Positions 27,793-35,378 of a stretch of DNA of 64,000 nucleotides are shown one piece after another. Position numbers and translations under genes: made by a program. Positions within the stretch are counted from its first letter, which is position 1, and every line of letters starts with the position of its first letter. The DNA comes from CAYRNR01 sp964425605. Lineage in GTDB: Bacteria; Myxococcota_A; UBA796; UBA9615; CAYRNR01. The notes below the pieces were generated by a model. The model was not told the origin of the DNA. It saw only the letters and a list, made by a program, of their open reading frames with translations, and did not search any database. The stretch covers positions 7,990-71,989 of the forward strand of contig CAYRNR010000025.1 in assembly GCA_964425605.1 (NCBI GenBank), in the 5' to 3' direction.

Positions 27793-28223
27793 TGTCCCCG
27801 GACCACCACCGCAAGCTCGAGAACATGTACCACGCGGCCCCGGTCAACGAGCTGTACCGGCCGCGCCTCGAAGTCTCCGAGGGGCGATCGGTGATCCATA
27901 TGCCCGTGGACCCGCGCTTCCACCACGGCGGCGGCGCCCTGCACGGCTCGGCGTACTTCAAGGCCCTGGACGACGCGGCCTACTTCGCCGTGAACTCCCT
28001 GGTGGACGACTGCTTCGTGCTGACCGTGTCGTTCAACCTCTACCTCCTGCGCCCCGTGGTCGATGGGCAGCTGCGCGCCGAGGGCCACGTCACCAGCGCC
28101 ACGAGCAACCTGTTCGTGGCCGAGGCCGTGCTCTATCTGGGCGAGGACACGCAGGTGGCGCGCGGTAGCGGCACCTTCCAGCGCAGCCGGGTGCCGTTGA
28201 CGGACGTCGAGACGTATCGCTAG
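27792..28223 (+). CDS. PaaI-family hotdog thioesterase
   Basis: This 143-residue protein has the usual length for a single hotdog domain. The active-site region reads HHGGGALHGSAYFKALDD (about 44-61), matching the PaaI/YdiI-type HGG...D pattern where Gly and Asp residues bind and attack acyl-CoA. It probably hydrolyses an acyl thioester. It is coupled by one-base overlap to the radical SAM gene upstream and closes the plus-strand operon. The convergent lipoprotein gene ends 41 bases further on, and I see no clear terminator hairpin in that gap. It may release a finished acid or clear stalled thioesters in the pathway. Confidence 0.88.
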   Translation: MSPDHHRKLENMYHAAPVNELYRPRLEVSEGRSVIHMPVDPRFHHGGGALHGSAYFKALDDAAYFAVNSLVDDCFVLTVSFNLYLLRPVVDGQLRAEGHVTSATSNLFVAEAVLYLGEDTQVARGSGTFQRSRVPLTDVETYR

Positions 28224-28264
28224 GGGGTTGGAAAGTCACCCGTCGCCGCGAGCCCCATCCTTCC

Positions 28265-29002
28265 TCATTGATCCTGATGCGCTGCAACGTACAGTTCGTC
28301 GAGCCGGGCGCTCTCTAGTTGCCACAGCTCCCAGTAGATCGCCGTCTGTGTTGCCAATCCGATCTCGATCACCTCGTCCGTCAGCGCGCCATCTGCCCCG
28401 AGCGCGAACCGACCTCCCTCGTGGACCTGCCCGGTCGCCAGGTGGGCTGCTTCGTGAGCGAGGTATCTCGCAGGCAAGGAAGGCCCGAGATACCATCCGC
28501 GCGCCTGCTGCTTGAGCTGTGCGAACTCGTCCCAGCTGGCTGTGGATACCCGCTGCTCGATGGTCAGCGGATCCAACGCGCCGTAGTCGCGCCCCTGGTG
28601 CCATAGGTCCACGGCCTTGGCCCAGTTCCCGCCTTCGACGTTGACGTAGATCAGACCCTTGTCGATGTACGCGATGCCGCCGGCTTCCATCGACCTGCCG
28701 TCGAGCGAGGCTCTGTCCCACGATGGGGCTGCACAGCGAATATCACCGGCCTCGCGGCGGCGCTGGGCTTCTTGCAGCACATCGTCAAAGGGGATCGCCT
28801 CGCCGTCGAAGCGCTGCGCGACGATGGAGTCCACGGCACCGGCGACGGCCTGCATGTGCTCCAGCCCGAGATCCATGAACTCGTCTTCCTCTTCGGTGCA
28901 AACGCGCTCGCTCCACGTGCTGTCGCAGCTGGATGCCGCCACCGCCGAGGCCAGCAGGAGGGGCAGGAGTCGGCCGCCTCCATGAGGATCAAGGTGGGAC
29001 AT
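28265..29002 (-). CDS. Putative lipoprotein with HExxH metalloprotease motif
   Basis: This 245-residue protein has a hydrophobic N-terminus ending AASSC, a candidate lipobox with Cys26. Near the C-terminus is LAHEAAHLA, an HExxH zinc motif (His183, Glu184, His187). A glutamate-rich segment with EVIEIG follows; it could supply the third ligand. The start at ATG 29002 lies inside the last 14 bases of the RCC1-like gene, so the two are coupled. A longer frame upstream has no ribosome-binding site. A zinc-dependent peptidase or a lysostaphin-like binding role is possible. No wider family was recognised. Confidence 0.7.
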   Translation of the reverse strand: MSHLDPHGGGRLLPLLLASAVAASSCDSTWSERVCTEEEDEFMDLGLEHMQAVAGAVDSIVAQRFDGEAIPFDDVLQEAQRRREAGDIRCAAPSWDRASLDGRSMEAGGIAYIDKGLIYVNVEGGNWAKAVDLWHQGRDYGALDPLTIEQRVSTASWDEFAQLKQQARGWYLGPSLPARYLAHEAAHLATGQVHEGGRFALGADGALTDEVIEIGLATQTAIYWELWQLESARLDELYVAAHQDQ

Positions 29003-29957
29003 CGCACTGCTCATCGTAGTTGTTGCCCCAGCACTCGATCTCACCGCCATCCGTGACCCCGCAGGTGTGCTCGGCGCCGGCATCGAGCTGCACAAAAGTC
29101 GCTGCCGGTGCCTCCAGGAAATAAGGGAGTGCTTGCACTCCCCAGCAGATCACCGCTCCCTCACTGGTCAGGCCACAGGTGTGGCGCGTGCCCGCCGCCA
29201 CGTCGACGAATGTCACCCCGGGTTCGAGAGTGGGAACCGGCTCGGCCCTCTGCCCCCAGCAGATCACACCTCCGCCGGAGGTCACGCCGCAGCTGTGCGC
29301 ATAGCCAGCGGAGACGCGCACGAAGTTGCCGGTGGGAGGCAGGCAGGTCGGATCGCTGGCCGCATCGTCTCCGCAGCCCCAGCAGTGCATGAGCCCGAAG
29401 GCGTCGATCGCGCATGTGAAGTATGCCCCCGAGGCGACCTTGTCGAACGAACCCTCAGGCGCCGAGCACTGTCCCCAGTCGGCCGGGTACTCCTGCCCGG
29501 CCCAGCCGCAACCCCAAGTGGTGATGCGGCCTTCCGTCTTCACGGCGCTGGTGTGGGCCATGCCGGCAGACACCTGCTGAACCGGACCATCCGGAGCCCG
29601 GCATTGACCATCGTCCACGTCGGTCACCTCGCAGCCCCAGCAAGTCACGCTACCGTCCTCCTGCTGTGCACAGGACTGCGCCCGACCGACGTCGATGGCC
29701 GTGAAGACGCCTGGCGGCGCCAGGCACTGGCCGGCGTCGGGCCATTCCACACCGGGCACCAGTCCACTTCCACAGCCCCAGCAACGGACTTCTCCCTTGG
29801 TCGTCAGACCACAGGTGTGCGCGTCACCGGCGCTCACCTGAACCCAGCTGTGGTGGACCTCGACCGCCGACGTTTCGCAGGCCGGCGAGGCACCCAACAT
29901 GGCGGTCAGGGCCACCGCGAGGCCCGCATGTTTTGTGAGCCCGAAGCCCTGGCCCAT
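28989..29957 (-). CDS. RCC1-like repeat protein, exported
   Basis: This 322-residue protein has an N-terminal signal sequence (ends near GASPAC, possibly a lipobox). Six to seven repeats of about 45-50 residues follow, built on VSAGxxHTCGL...G...CWG, the RCC1/beta-lamellin pattern of a propeller blade. Each blade holds a conserved Cys pair, probably disulfide-bonded outside the cytoplasm. Such proteins are common and highly expanded in myxobacteria, with binding or adhesion roles proposed. The start at ATG 29957 follows a G-rich stretch; the longer frame runs through the structured intergenic region. It forms a two-gene unit with the metalloprotease-like lipoprotein. Confidence 0.85.
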   Translation of the reverse strand: MGQGFGLTKHAGLAVALTAMLGASPACETSAVEVHHSWVQVSAGDAHTCGLTTKGEVRCWGCGSGLVPGVEWPDAGQCLAPPGVFTAIDVGRAQSCAQQEDGSVTCWGCEVTDVDDGQCRAPDGPVQQVSAGMAHTSAVKTEGRITTWGCGWAGQEYPADWGQCSAPEGSFDKVASGAYFTCAIDAFGLMHCWGCGDDAASDPTCLPPTGNFVRVSAGYAHSCGVTSGGGVICWGQRAEPVPTLEPGVTFVDVAAGTRHTCGLTSEGAVICWGVQALPYFLEAPAATFVQLDAGAEHTCGVTDGGEIECWGNNYDEQCDVPP

Positions 29958-30406
29958 CAAAGCCCCCCGCTGCAGTCCATTTCTCGGCCGCCTGCACTGA
30001 GTAGCAGCCTGGCGGACCGCGTCGAATCCAGGATAGCACTGGCGTTCGAGTGGGGATCGTGGTGCGAGGCCGCCCGTCGATCGGCAGTCAAGTCGGCGCT
30101 GACTGGGAACTCTAGTGCCCCGTATCCGAATTTCCCGAGCAGTGTTGGAATTCCCTGGATGACCTGGCCACCCCCCGGTGGCTCGGGCGGGTTTCGGGTC
30201 GGCCGACGTGGCGGCGGCTGGGGGAATCACGCAACGCCGCAACGCCGCAACGGTGATCGGGCAAAGGGACCGGCCAACGTTCGCGCAGCCATCCCTTGCC
30301 TTCGTGGCGTCGTGGCGTCGTTGCGGCGTTGCGTGCTTCCTCCACGAAGGGTTCGCTGAGACCCACTCCGACACCTACTCGCAGCCAACCCAAGGTCGCG
30401 TCGCGA
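29958..30406. other. 449-base intergenic region with inverted repeat
   Basis: No convincing gene is found here. It holds the upstream region of the RCC1-like gene and a repetitive stretch built on GCAACGCCGCAACG and its complement (see the inverted repeat at 30228-30335). Open frames crossing it have poor composition and no ribosome-binding sites. Confidence 0.6.
30228..30335. repeat. Inverted repeat with 17-base perfect arms
   Basis: CACGCAACGCCGCAACG at 30228-30244 is matched by its exact reverse complement at 30319-30335. Both arms extend with further GCAACG/CGTTGC-type units, and a CCTTCGTGG/CCACGAAGG pair sits beside the right arm. It could fold into a large hairpin in RNA or single-stranded DNA, or be a degenerate repetitive extragenic element. 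No T-run follows, so a simple terminator is unlikely. Confidence 0.75.
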
Positions 30407-31495
30407 CTAGTCTGCCGCCGTCAGCTCGAACGAGGTGCTTTCCTTCTCCACACCATTGACGATCACCGCCAGGCCGTGCACGCCGGGGTGGTGCTTGCGG
30501 GTGGACAGATCCTTCAGGGCCAGCTTGCGCTTCACACCGTGGGCGCCCGGCGCCATCTCGGCTTCCTTGATCTGGAACACCTTGCCCGAGCGTTTGCCCC
30601 GCGCCTTGACGTAGTCCACCCGGTACTCGAGGCGGACCTTGCGGGCTTCGGTCTCGTCGTTGTGCAGCTCGAACTCGAAGTGGAGGTGCCCGCCGATGGG
30701 GACCGAGCTCGCGCTCAGGTGCAGGGACTCGACGCGCAGGCGGGCGGGATCAGCGAAGCCGAAGATGCGCATGGCGCGCGGGTCACCGGCCTTGAGCAGC
30801 GTCCGGCAGGCGTGCTTGACGATCCAGTCGGTGCGCTCCGACACGCCGATCCAGCGCCTCGCGATGTCCAGGACCTGGTCGGGGTGATCCTTGGAGATGT
30901 CGTTGAGGTTGTTGGCCACGGACCGCCGCACGTACTCGGCCGGGTCGTCCTTGAGGGCCTCGAGGATGGGCAGCAGCGGCTCGGGGTCGTCCTTGAAGGC
31001 CGGCAGCGCGGGCGCCCAGGGGAGACGCGGGCGGCACCCCTCGCTGGCGAGCCGCCGCACGTGCTCGTCGTCGTCCCCGGTCCATTGCAGCATCACCGCC
31101 AGCGTGCCGGAGGGGTCCTGCTCGAGGAAGGGCCGGACCGCGAACTCGCTGCTGCCGTACCGCGTGAACAGCCGTAGCGCGGGCAGGGAACGCTCCGGAT
31201 CGTGTGTGCCGTGGCACAGCACGTACTCGCTCATGGCCAGGCCCATGAACCCATCCGTTCGATCGACCGTACGCGCGAGGATCTCCAGCGCCTCGCCGTA
31301 GTCGTCGAACACCGGGCCGAGGCACTCGGCGAGGTGCCGCAGGCGTTGCTTGAGCTCCCGCTCCTCCCATTGCCCGTCGAGGACCAGATCCACGTACCGA
31401 TCGCGGGGGAACGCGGGGTGAGCCGCGGCGATCCCGTCGGCGAACTTGCGCACGTCGGCGGGGAGCAGGAATCGATCCTTGAGCTTCTCGGCCAT
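30407..31495 (-). CDS. alkC: AlkC-type DNA alkylation repair glycosylase with Ig-like domain
   Basis: This 362-residue protein is built of HEAT-like repeats with the hallmark ASEGCRPRLPWAPALP (about residues 163-178), then SVANNLNDISKDHP and DWIVKHACRTLL. These match the AlkC family of 3-methyladenine/3-methylcytosine DNA glycosylases. The last 100 residues form a beta-rich Ig-like domain, a feature described for some AlkC proteins. It excises alkylated bases without flipping them fully, as AlkD does. The ATG at 31495 has GAGGG upstream. It is downstream of a cobalamin-type radical SAM gene on the same strand (33-base gap). AlkD relatives protect producers of DNA-alkylating natural products, so a self-resistance role is possible, but housekeeping repair is equally likely. 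Confidence 0.88.
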   Translation of the reverse strand: MAEKLKDRFLLPADVRKFADGIAAAHPAFPRDRYVDLVLDGQWEERELKQRLRHLAECLGPVFDDYGEALEILARTVDRTDGFMGLAMSEYVLCHGTHDPERSLPALRLFTRYGSSEFAVRPFLEQDPSGTLAVMLQWTGDDDEHVRRLASEGCRPRLPWAPALPAFKDDPEPLLPILEALKDDPAEYVRRSVANNLNDISKDHPDQVLDIARRWIGVSERTDWIVKHACRTLLKAGDPRAMRIFGFADPARLRVESLHLSASSVPIGGHLHFEFELHNDETEARKVRLEYRVDYVKARGKRSGKVFQIKEAEMAPGAHGVKRKLALKDLSTRKHHPGVHGLAVIVNGVEKESTSFELTAAD

Positions 31496-31528
31496 GTGAA
31501 TCCCTCGGCGGGCCGGGTGGGAACCGGG

Positions 31529-32980
31529 CTAGATCTTCGACTGGCTGGCCTTGAGCAGCTCCATGCGGCCCAGCTGGAAGCCGCCCAGCAGGATGTTCTT
31601 GAGCTCGGCGCGGGTGCGGATCCGCGCGAAGGTGCGCAGCAGGGTGCGGGGATGGAAGTAGAACTTCCGGTTCACCAGCTTGAACAGCTCCAGCAGCTCC
31701 TCCTTGGTCAGGTGCTCCTCCCACGCCGTCGGCAGGTCGTAGTCCTCGTGGGGATCGAGCAGGAACTTCTCCCAGCAGTCGGCCGGCCACAGCCCGCGGT
31801 CCACCCCGTCCTGGAAGATGGGCGCGTCGGGGTAGGGGGTGAACAGGGAGTACACGACGTAGTCCGGGGACAGGTCGTGCATGAAGGGGATCACGTCGAG
31901 GATCTGCTGCGCCGAGGTCTCGTGGGGGTTGCCCATGATCATGTAGGCGATGGCCTTGACCCCCTCGGCCTGGGTCATGCGGAAGACCTCCTTGATCTCG
32001 GCGACCGTGGCCTTCTTGTTCAGCGCCTTGAGCCCCTCGTTGGTGAAGGTCTCGACGCCGTAGTGCATCCGGTAGCAGCCGGCGCGGTGGGCCAGGCGGA
32101 TCATCTCGGGGGTGGTCTGGCGGATGGAGCCCTTGTAGCCCCACCAGATCTTCAGGCCCCGCTGGAGGATCAACTCGCTGATGGCCATCACCCGCTCGGG
32201 CGTGGGGTTGAACAGGTCGTCGACGAAGTGGATGTCCTGGATCCCGTGGCGGTGCGCGGCCTCGGCCATCTCCTCCACCACCCGCTCGGGGCTGTGCGGA
32301 CGATAGGCCTTGGGGACGTTGCAGAACACGCAGCGGTGGGGGCAGCCGCGGCTGGACATCATCGTGGTGGTGCGCGCGCCGCGCATCCCCGGGGTGAAGT
32401 ACTTGCCCGGCGGGAAGTCGTCGCGGTCGGGCAGCGGCAGCGTGTCCAGGTCGTGGATCGGGTCGCCCTTCTCGCCCTCGAACACGGTGCCGTCGTCCTC
32501 CTGGATCAGGATGGAGGGCACGTCGTGGATGTCACCGCCCGCCTCGAGGGTGTCCAGCAGGGTCACCAGCGGCTGCTCGCCGTCGCCCTGGATGCAGGCG
32601 TCCACGCCGCGCAGGCGGGCGCCCAGGTGGGGGAAGGCGTTGACGTGGGGGCCGCCCATCACCACGAACACGTCGGGGAGCGCGCGTTTCACCGCGTCGA
32701 TGCAGCGCGCCACGTTGACCATGTTGTGCGAGGCGGTGGCGGAGACGCCCACCACGTCGGGGCGCAGGTCGCCCACGTGTCGTTCGATGGCGTCGAAGTC
32801 CAGATCGTCCACGATGCAGTCCAGGGTGTGGACCTCGTGGCGGGAGTGGCGCTTGAGCCAGGCCGACAGGCTCATCAGAGCGAGCGGTGGGAACAGGTAT
32901 GCGTACTTGTCGTTGAACACCGACGGTACGCCGGCCCAGACCTGGTGCGTCTTGGGGGGGTGGATCAGCAGGATACGCAA
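31529..32980 (-). CDS. Cobalamin-binding-type radical SAM protein (5)
   Basis: This 483-residue protein begins ILLIHPP and has FPPLALMSLSAWL and MGGPHVNAFP in a B12-binding-like N-terminal domain. The cluster motif CPHRCVFC is at Cys213, Cys217 and Cys220. The TTG at 32980 is chosen as start because CCAGGAGG lies directly upstream and the family N-terminus begins there. A longer frame crosses the divergent promoter region. A C-terminal helical extension follows the barrel. It is head of the operon with alkC and divergent from the ICMT-like gene. It most resembles the HpnJ/BchE-like members at 24954 and 26389. Confidence 0.87.
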   Translation of the reverse strand: MRILLIHPPKTHQVWAGVPSVFNDKYAYLFPPLALMSLSAWLKRHSRHEVHTLDCIVDDLDFDAIERHVGDLRPDVVGVSATASHNMVNVARCIDAVKRALPDVFVVMGGPHVNAFPHLGARLRGVDACIQGDGEQPLVTLLDTLEAGGDIHDVPSILIQEDDGTVFEGEKGDPIHDLDTLPLPDRDDFPPGKYFTPGMRGARTTTMMSSRGCPHRCVFCNVPKAYRPHSPERVVEEMAEAAHRHGIQDIHFVDDLFNPTPERVMAISELILQRGLKIWWGYKGSIRQTTPEMIRLAHRAGCYRMHYGVETFTNEGLKALNKKATVAEIKEVFRMTQAEGVKAIAYMIMGNPHETSAQQILDVIPFMHDLSPDYVVYSLFTPYPDAPIFQDGVDRGLWPADCWEKFLLDPHEDYDLPTAWEEHLTKEELLELFKLVNRKFYFHPRTLLRTFARIRTRAELKNILLGGFQLGRMELLKASQSKI

Positions 32981-33140
32981 CGTTCGGCCTCCTGGACCGA
33001 GGATAACAACGGTCGGCTGACGGTCCCAGGGGCGAAATGCCATGGGCCCGCGCCGAGCGCAAGGCTTGCTGCGCAGGCGGTGCGCGCGCGTGCGCGGCCG
33101 CGAGCGACGAAGGCGATCATCTGGGCTATGATGACCTGCC

Positions 33141-33740
33141 ATGATTTACCGTCGCGGACAGACCCTGGATCGAGAGCCCACCGTCGTCGAGGTCTTCTCG
33201 ACGATGCGCTACAAGGAGCTGTGGGGCAACCTCGTCGTGCACGTCTTCATCCTGATCCCCGCGTCCTTCGGGATGGCGTACCTGGCGCGCATGCTCGACA
33301 GGGACTGGGGCTGGCCCGAGACCATCGGCATGCCGTGGAACGTCATCGGGTGCGCGGTGCTGTGGATCGTCGGCGCGTACATCATCTGGTACTCGTACGG
33401 ATACCTGTTCATCAAGGGCAAGGGCAGCCCGGGTGGCCACATGGGCTACACCACCGAGCTGGTGGACACCGGCATCTACTCGTGGATCCGTCACCCCTCG
33501 GTGATCGGCAAGCTGATCGGCGTCATCGGCCTGGGCGTGTTGATGCGGTCGCCGGCCTTCCTCGTCGTCTTCATCCCCGTGCTGCTGCTGTACTCGTGGA
33601 TCACCAACAAGGTGATCCAGGAGCAGGTCTGCCTGGACAACCTGGGCGAGCGGTACGAGAGGTACCGGCAGGAGGTCCCCATGTTCATTCCGCGGTGGAG
33701 TCGCTTCATGCGGTTCCTGAGGGAGCGCGGGAAGTCATGA
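33141..33740 (+). CDS. ICMT/PEMT-like integral membrane methyltransferase
   Basis: This 199-residue protein has four to five membrane helices and the C-terminal signature of the isoprenylcysteine carboxyl methyltransferase/phospholipid methyltransferase family. The signature is GIYSWIRHPSVIG (SAM-binding region, about 113-125), then E-x(6)-LGERYERYRQEVPMFIP. It should transfer a methyl group from SAM to a membrane substrate such as a lipid headgroup or quinone-like compound. A TATGAT box at 33127-33132 lies only 8 bases before the ATG and no Shine-Dalgarno site is seen, so the message may be leaderless. It overlaps the next small gene by 4 bases (ATGA). Confidence 0.85.
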   Translation: MIYRRGQTLDREPTVVEVFSTMRYKELWGNLVVHVFILIPASFGMAYLARMLDRDWGWPETIGMPWNVIGCAVLWIVGAYIIWYSYGYLFIKGKGSPGGHMGYTTELVDTGIYSWIRHPSVIGKLIGVIGLGVLMRSPAFLVVFIPVLLLYSWITNKVIQEQVCLDNLGERYERYRQEVPMFIPRWSRFMRFLRERGKS

Positions 33741-33844
33741 AGGAGTTCGGGCTGTACATGGGGGGGCTGGTCCTGGTCGTCGCCCTGGCCGCGGTCTACG
33801 TGCTGGTGATCAACCCGCTGCTGTGCACGCCACCCGGTCCCTGA
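33737..33844 (+). CDS. Small single-span membrane protein (35 residues)
   Basis: This short protein is one membrane helix (about residues 8-27) with a short tail LLCTPPGP containing one Cys. It is coupled to the ICMT-like gene by an ATGA overlap and precedes a radical SAM gene by 16 bases. Its conserved operon position and clean start argue that it is real despite its size. It may be a small subunit of a membrane complex, comparable with the DUF5989-like proteins at 40751 and 59007. A modified-peptide role is a remote alternative. Confidence 0.55.
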   Translation: MKEFGLYMGGLVLVVALAAVYVLVINPLLCTPPGP

Positions 33845-33860
33845 GCATGGACGCCGACCC

Positions 33861-35378
33861 ATGAGGATCGCGCTGATCTCCCTGTACGACGTGGAGAATT
33901 ACGCGCTGCGCGTGCTGGCCAACACCCTGCGCTGTGCAGGTCACGACGCCCTCGAGATCTACTTCAAGGACTGGAAGAACAACGCGTTCATCGAACCCAC
34001 GGCCATAGAGCTGGAGCACCTGGCCACGGGCATCCGCCGCTTCGAGGCCGATGTCGTGGGCTTCTCCCTGCGCGCCTCGGCCTACGTCTCGGTCTGCCGC
34101 CAGCTGGCGGGCTACCTGCGCGGCGAGCTCGGGTTGCCCATCCTCGTCGGCGGGGTGCACCCCACCGTCCGCCCCGACGAGACCCTCGAGTTCGCCGACT
34201 ACGTGGTGCGCGGCGAGGCCGAGGGCGCCATCCTGGAGCTCCTGGGACGGATCGAGCGTGGGGAACCGACGCACGACATCCTCAACACCAGCGCCGTGGT
34301 GGACGGCCGCGCCGTTCACAACCCCCTCGGGCCGCTGGAGCAGGATCTGTCGAAGGTGATGCGTCGCGACTTCCTGCACCCGGACAAGCTCGTCATCGAC
34401 GGCAGGAACCGCTATCGCACCGACCCGATCATCGACGACCCCATCTACCTGATCACCTGCTCGCGGGGCTGCCCGTTCCACTGTGCCTACTGCTACAACA
34501 GCGCCATCCGCAAGCTCGTGGACGGCAAGGGGGCGTACTACCGGCTGCGCCCGGTGGACGACGTGCTGGTCGAGCTGGCCGAGGCGCGACGGGTGTTCCG
34601 CCGGCTCAAGCGGTTCCGGTTCGACGACGAGGTCTTCCCCGCAGACCCGGACTGGCTGGCCGAGTTCCTGCCGCGGTACCGGCGGGAGATCGGTGTGCCC
34701 TTCGAGGCCTTCCTCGAGGCGCGGGTCGTGGACCGGCCGCTGCTGGAGGGCCTGGTCGAGGCTGGTATGGACGTGGTGTACACCGGCATCCAGGCCAACG
34801 ATCGGGTGTCGAAGACCCTGTACCAGCGGGAGGCAGACAACGGCGAGGTCCTCCGCGTGGCCCGACTCTTCGACGAGTACGGCCTCAAGACGCGCTACCA
34901 CGTGATGGTGGACGATCCCTCCACCGAGGAGTCGGACCGGATCGCCCTGTTCGACATGCTCACGCGCATCCCGCGGCCGTATCAGCTCTATCTGTTCTCG
35001 TTGACCGTGATGCCGGGGACGGCGCTGGAGCAGGAGCTGCTCGCGGACGGGCGGATCACCGCCGACCAGGTGGAGGGGGTGGCGACCAAGACGTTCGAGC
35101 AGTACCGCGTCAGCCTCGAATGGTCCCGCAGTCCCGAGGGCCTGTTCTGGGTGAGCATGCTCACCATGGTGAACAAGCCCTGGTTCACCCCGGCGCGCCT
35201 GCGCAGGATGTTCCGTGACCCCTGGTTGCGGCGACACCCCGACCTGGTGGCCAAGATGGCCAGCGCCTCCAACGCGGCGGCCATGGCGGGTCGAATCCCG
35301 GGGGCCTATCGGGACGGCGAGATCGGCCTTCGTGTGCTGCGTCGCTTCTGGACCCCCGACGGCTGGATCACGGCTTGA
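33861..35378 (+). CDS. Cobalamin-binding-type radical SAM protein (6)
   Basis: This 505-residue paralogue of the protein at 23424-24944 shares FKDWKNN near 36-41, GGVHPTVRP (97-105) and CPFHCAYC (Cys204, Cys208, Cys211). The last 130 residues are alpha-helical with a similar ending order, including the stretch around LYLFSLTVMPGTALEQ. The start is ATG 33861; the ribosome-binding site is weak but the spacing fits the operon. Its stop overlaps the next gene start as TTGA. Its neighbours are a membrane methyltransferase and a flippase-like protein. This supports a lipid or lipid-linked substrate, though nothing in the sequence proves it. Confidence 0.88.
   Translation: MRIALISLYDVENYALRVLANTLRCAGHDALEIYFKDWKNNAFIEPTAIELEHLATGIRRFEADVVGFSLRASAYVSVCRQLAGYLRGELGLPILVGGVHPTVRPDETLEFADYVVRGEAEGAILELLGRIERGEPTHDILNTSAVVDGRAVHNPLGPLEQDLSKVMRRDFLHPDKLVIDGRNRYRTDPIIDDPIYLITCSRGCPFHCAYCYNSAIRKLVDGKGAYYRLRPVDDVLVELAEARRVFRRLKRFRFDDEVFPADPDWLAEFLPRYRREIGVPFEAFLEARVVDRPLLEGLVEAGMDVVYTGIQANDRVSKTLYQREADNGEVLRVARLFDEYGLKTRYHVMVDDPSTEESDRIALFDMLTRIPRPYQLYLFSLTVMPGTALEQELLADGRITADQVEGVATKTFEQYRVSLEWSRSPEGLFWVSMLTMVNKPWFTPARLRRMFRDPWLRRHPDLVAKMASASNAAAMAGRIPGAYRDGEIGLRVLRRFWTPDGWITA

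Noticed and set aside
28224..28264. Terminator between the convergent thioesterase and lipoprotein genes
   Set aside because: No stable stem followed by a T-run was found; I also saw none in the gaps at 17067-17072, 47813-47818 and 62716-62772.
33737..33844. RiPP precursor peptide for the radical SAM enzymes
   Set aside because: The peptide is a plain membrane helix with no leader/core layout, and the adjacent radical SAM protein is a cobalamin type with no peptide-recognition domain visible.
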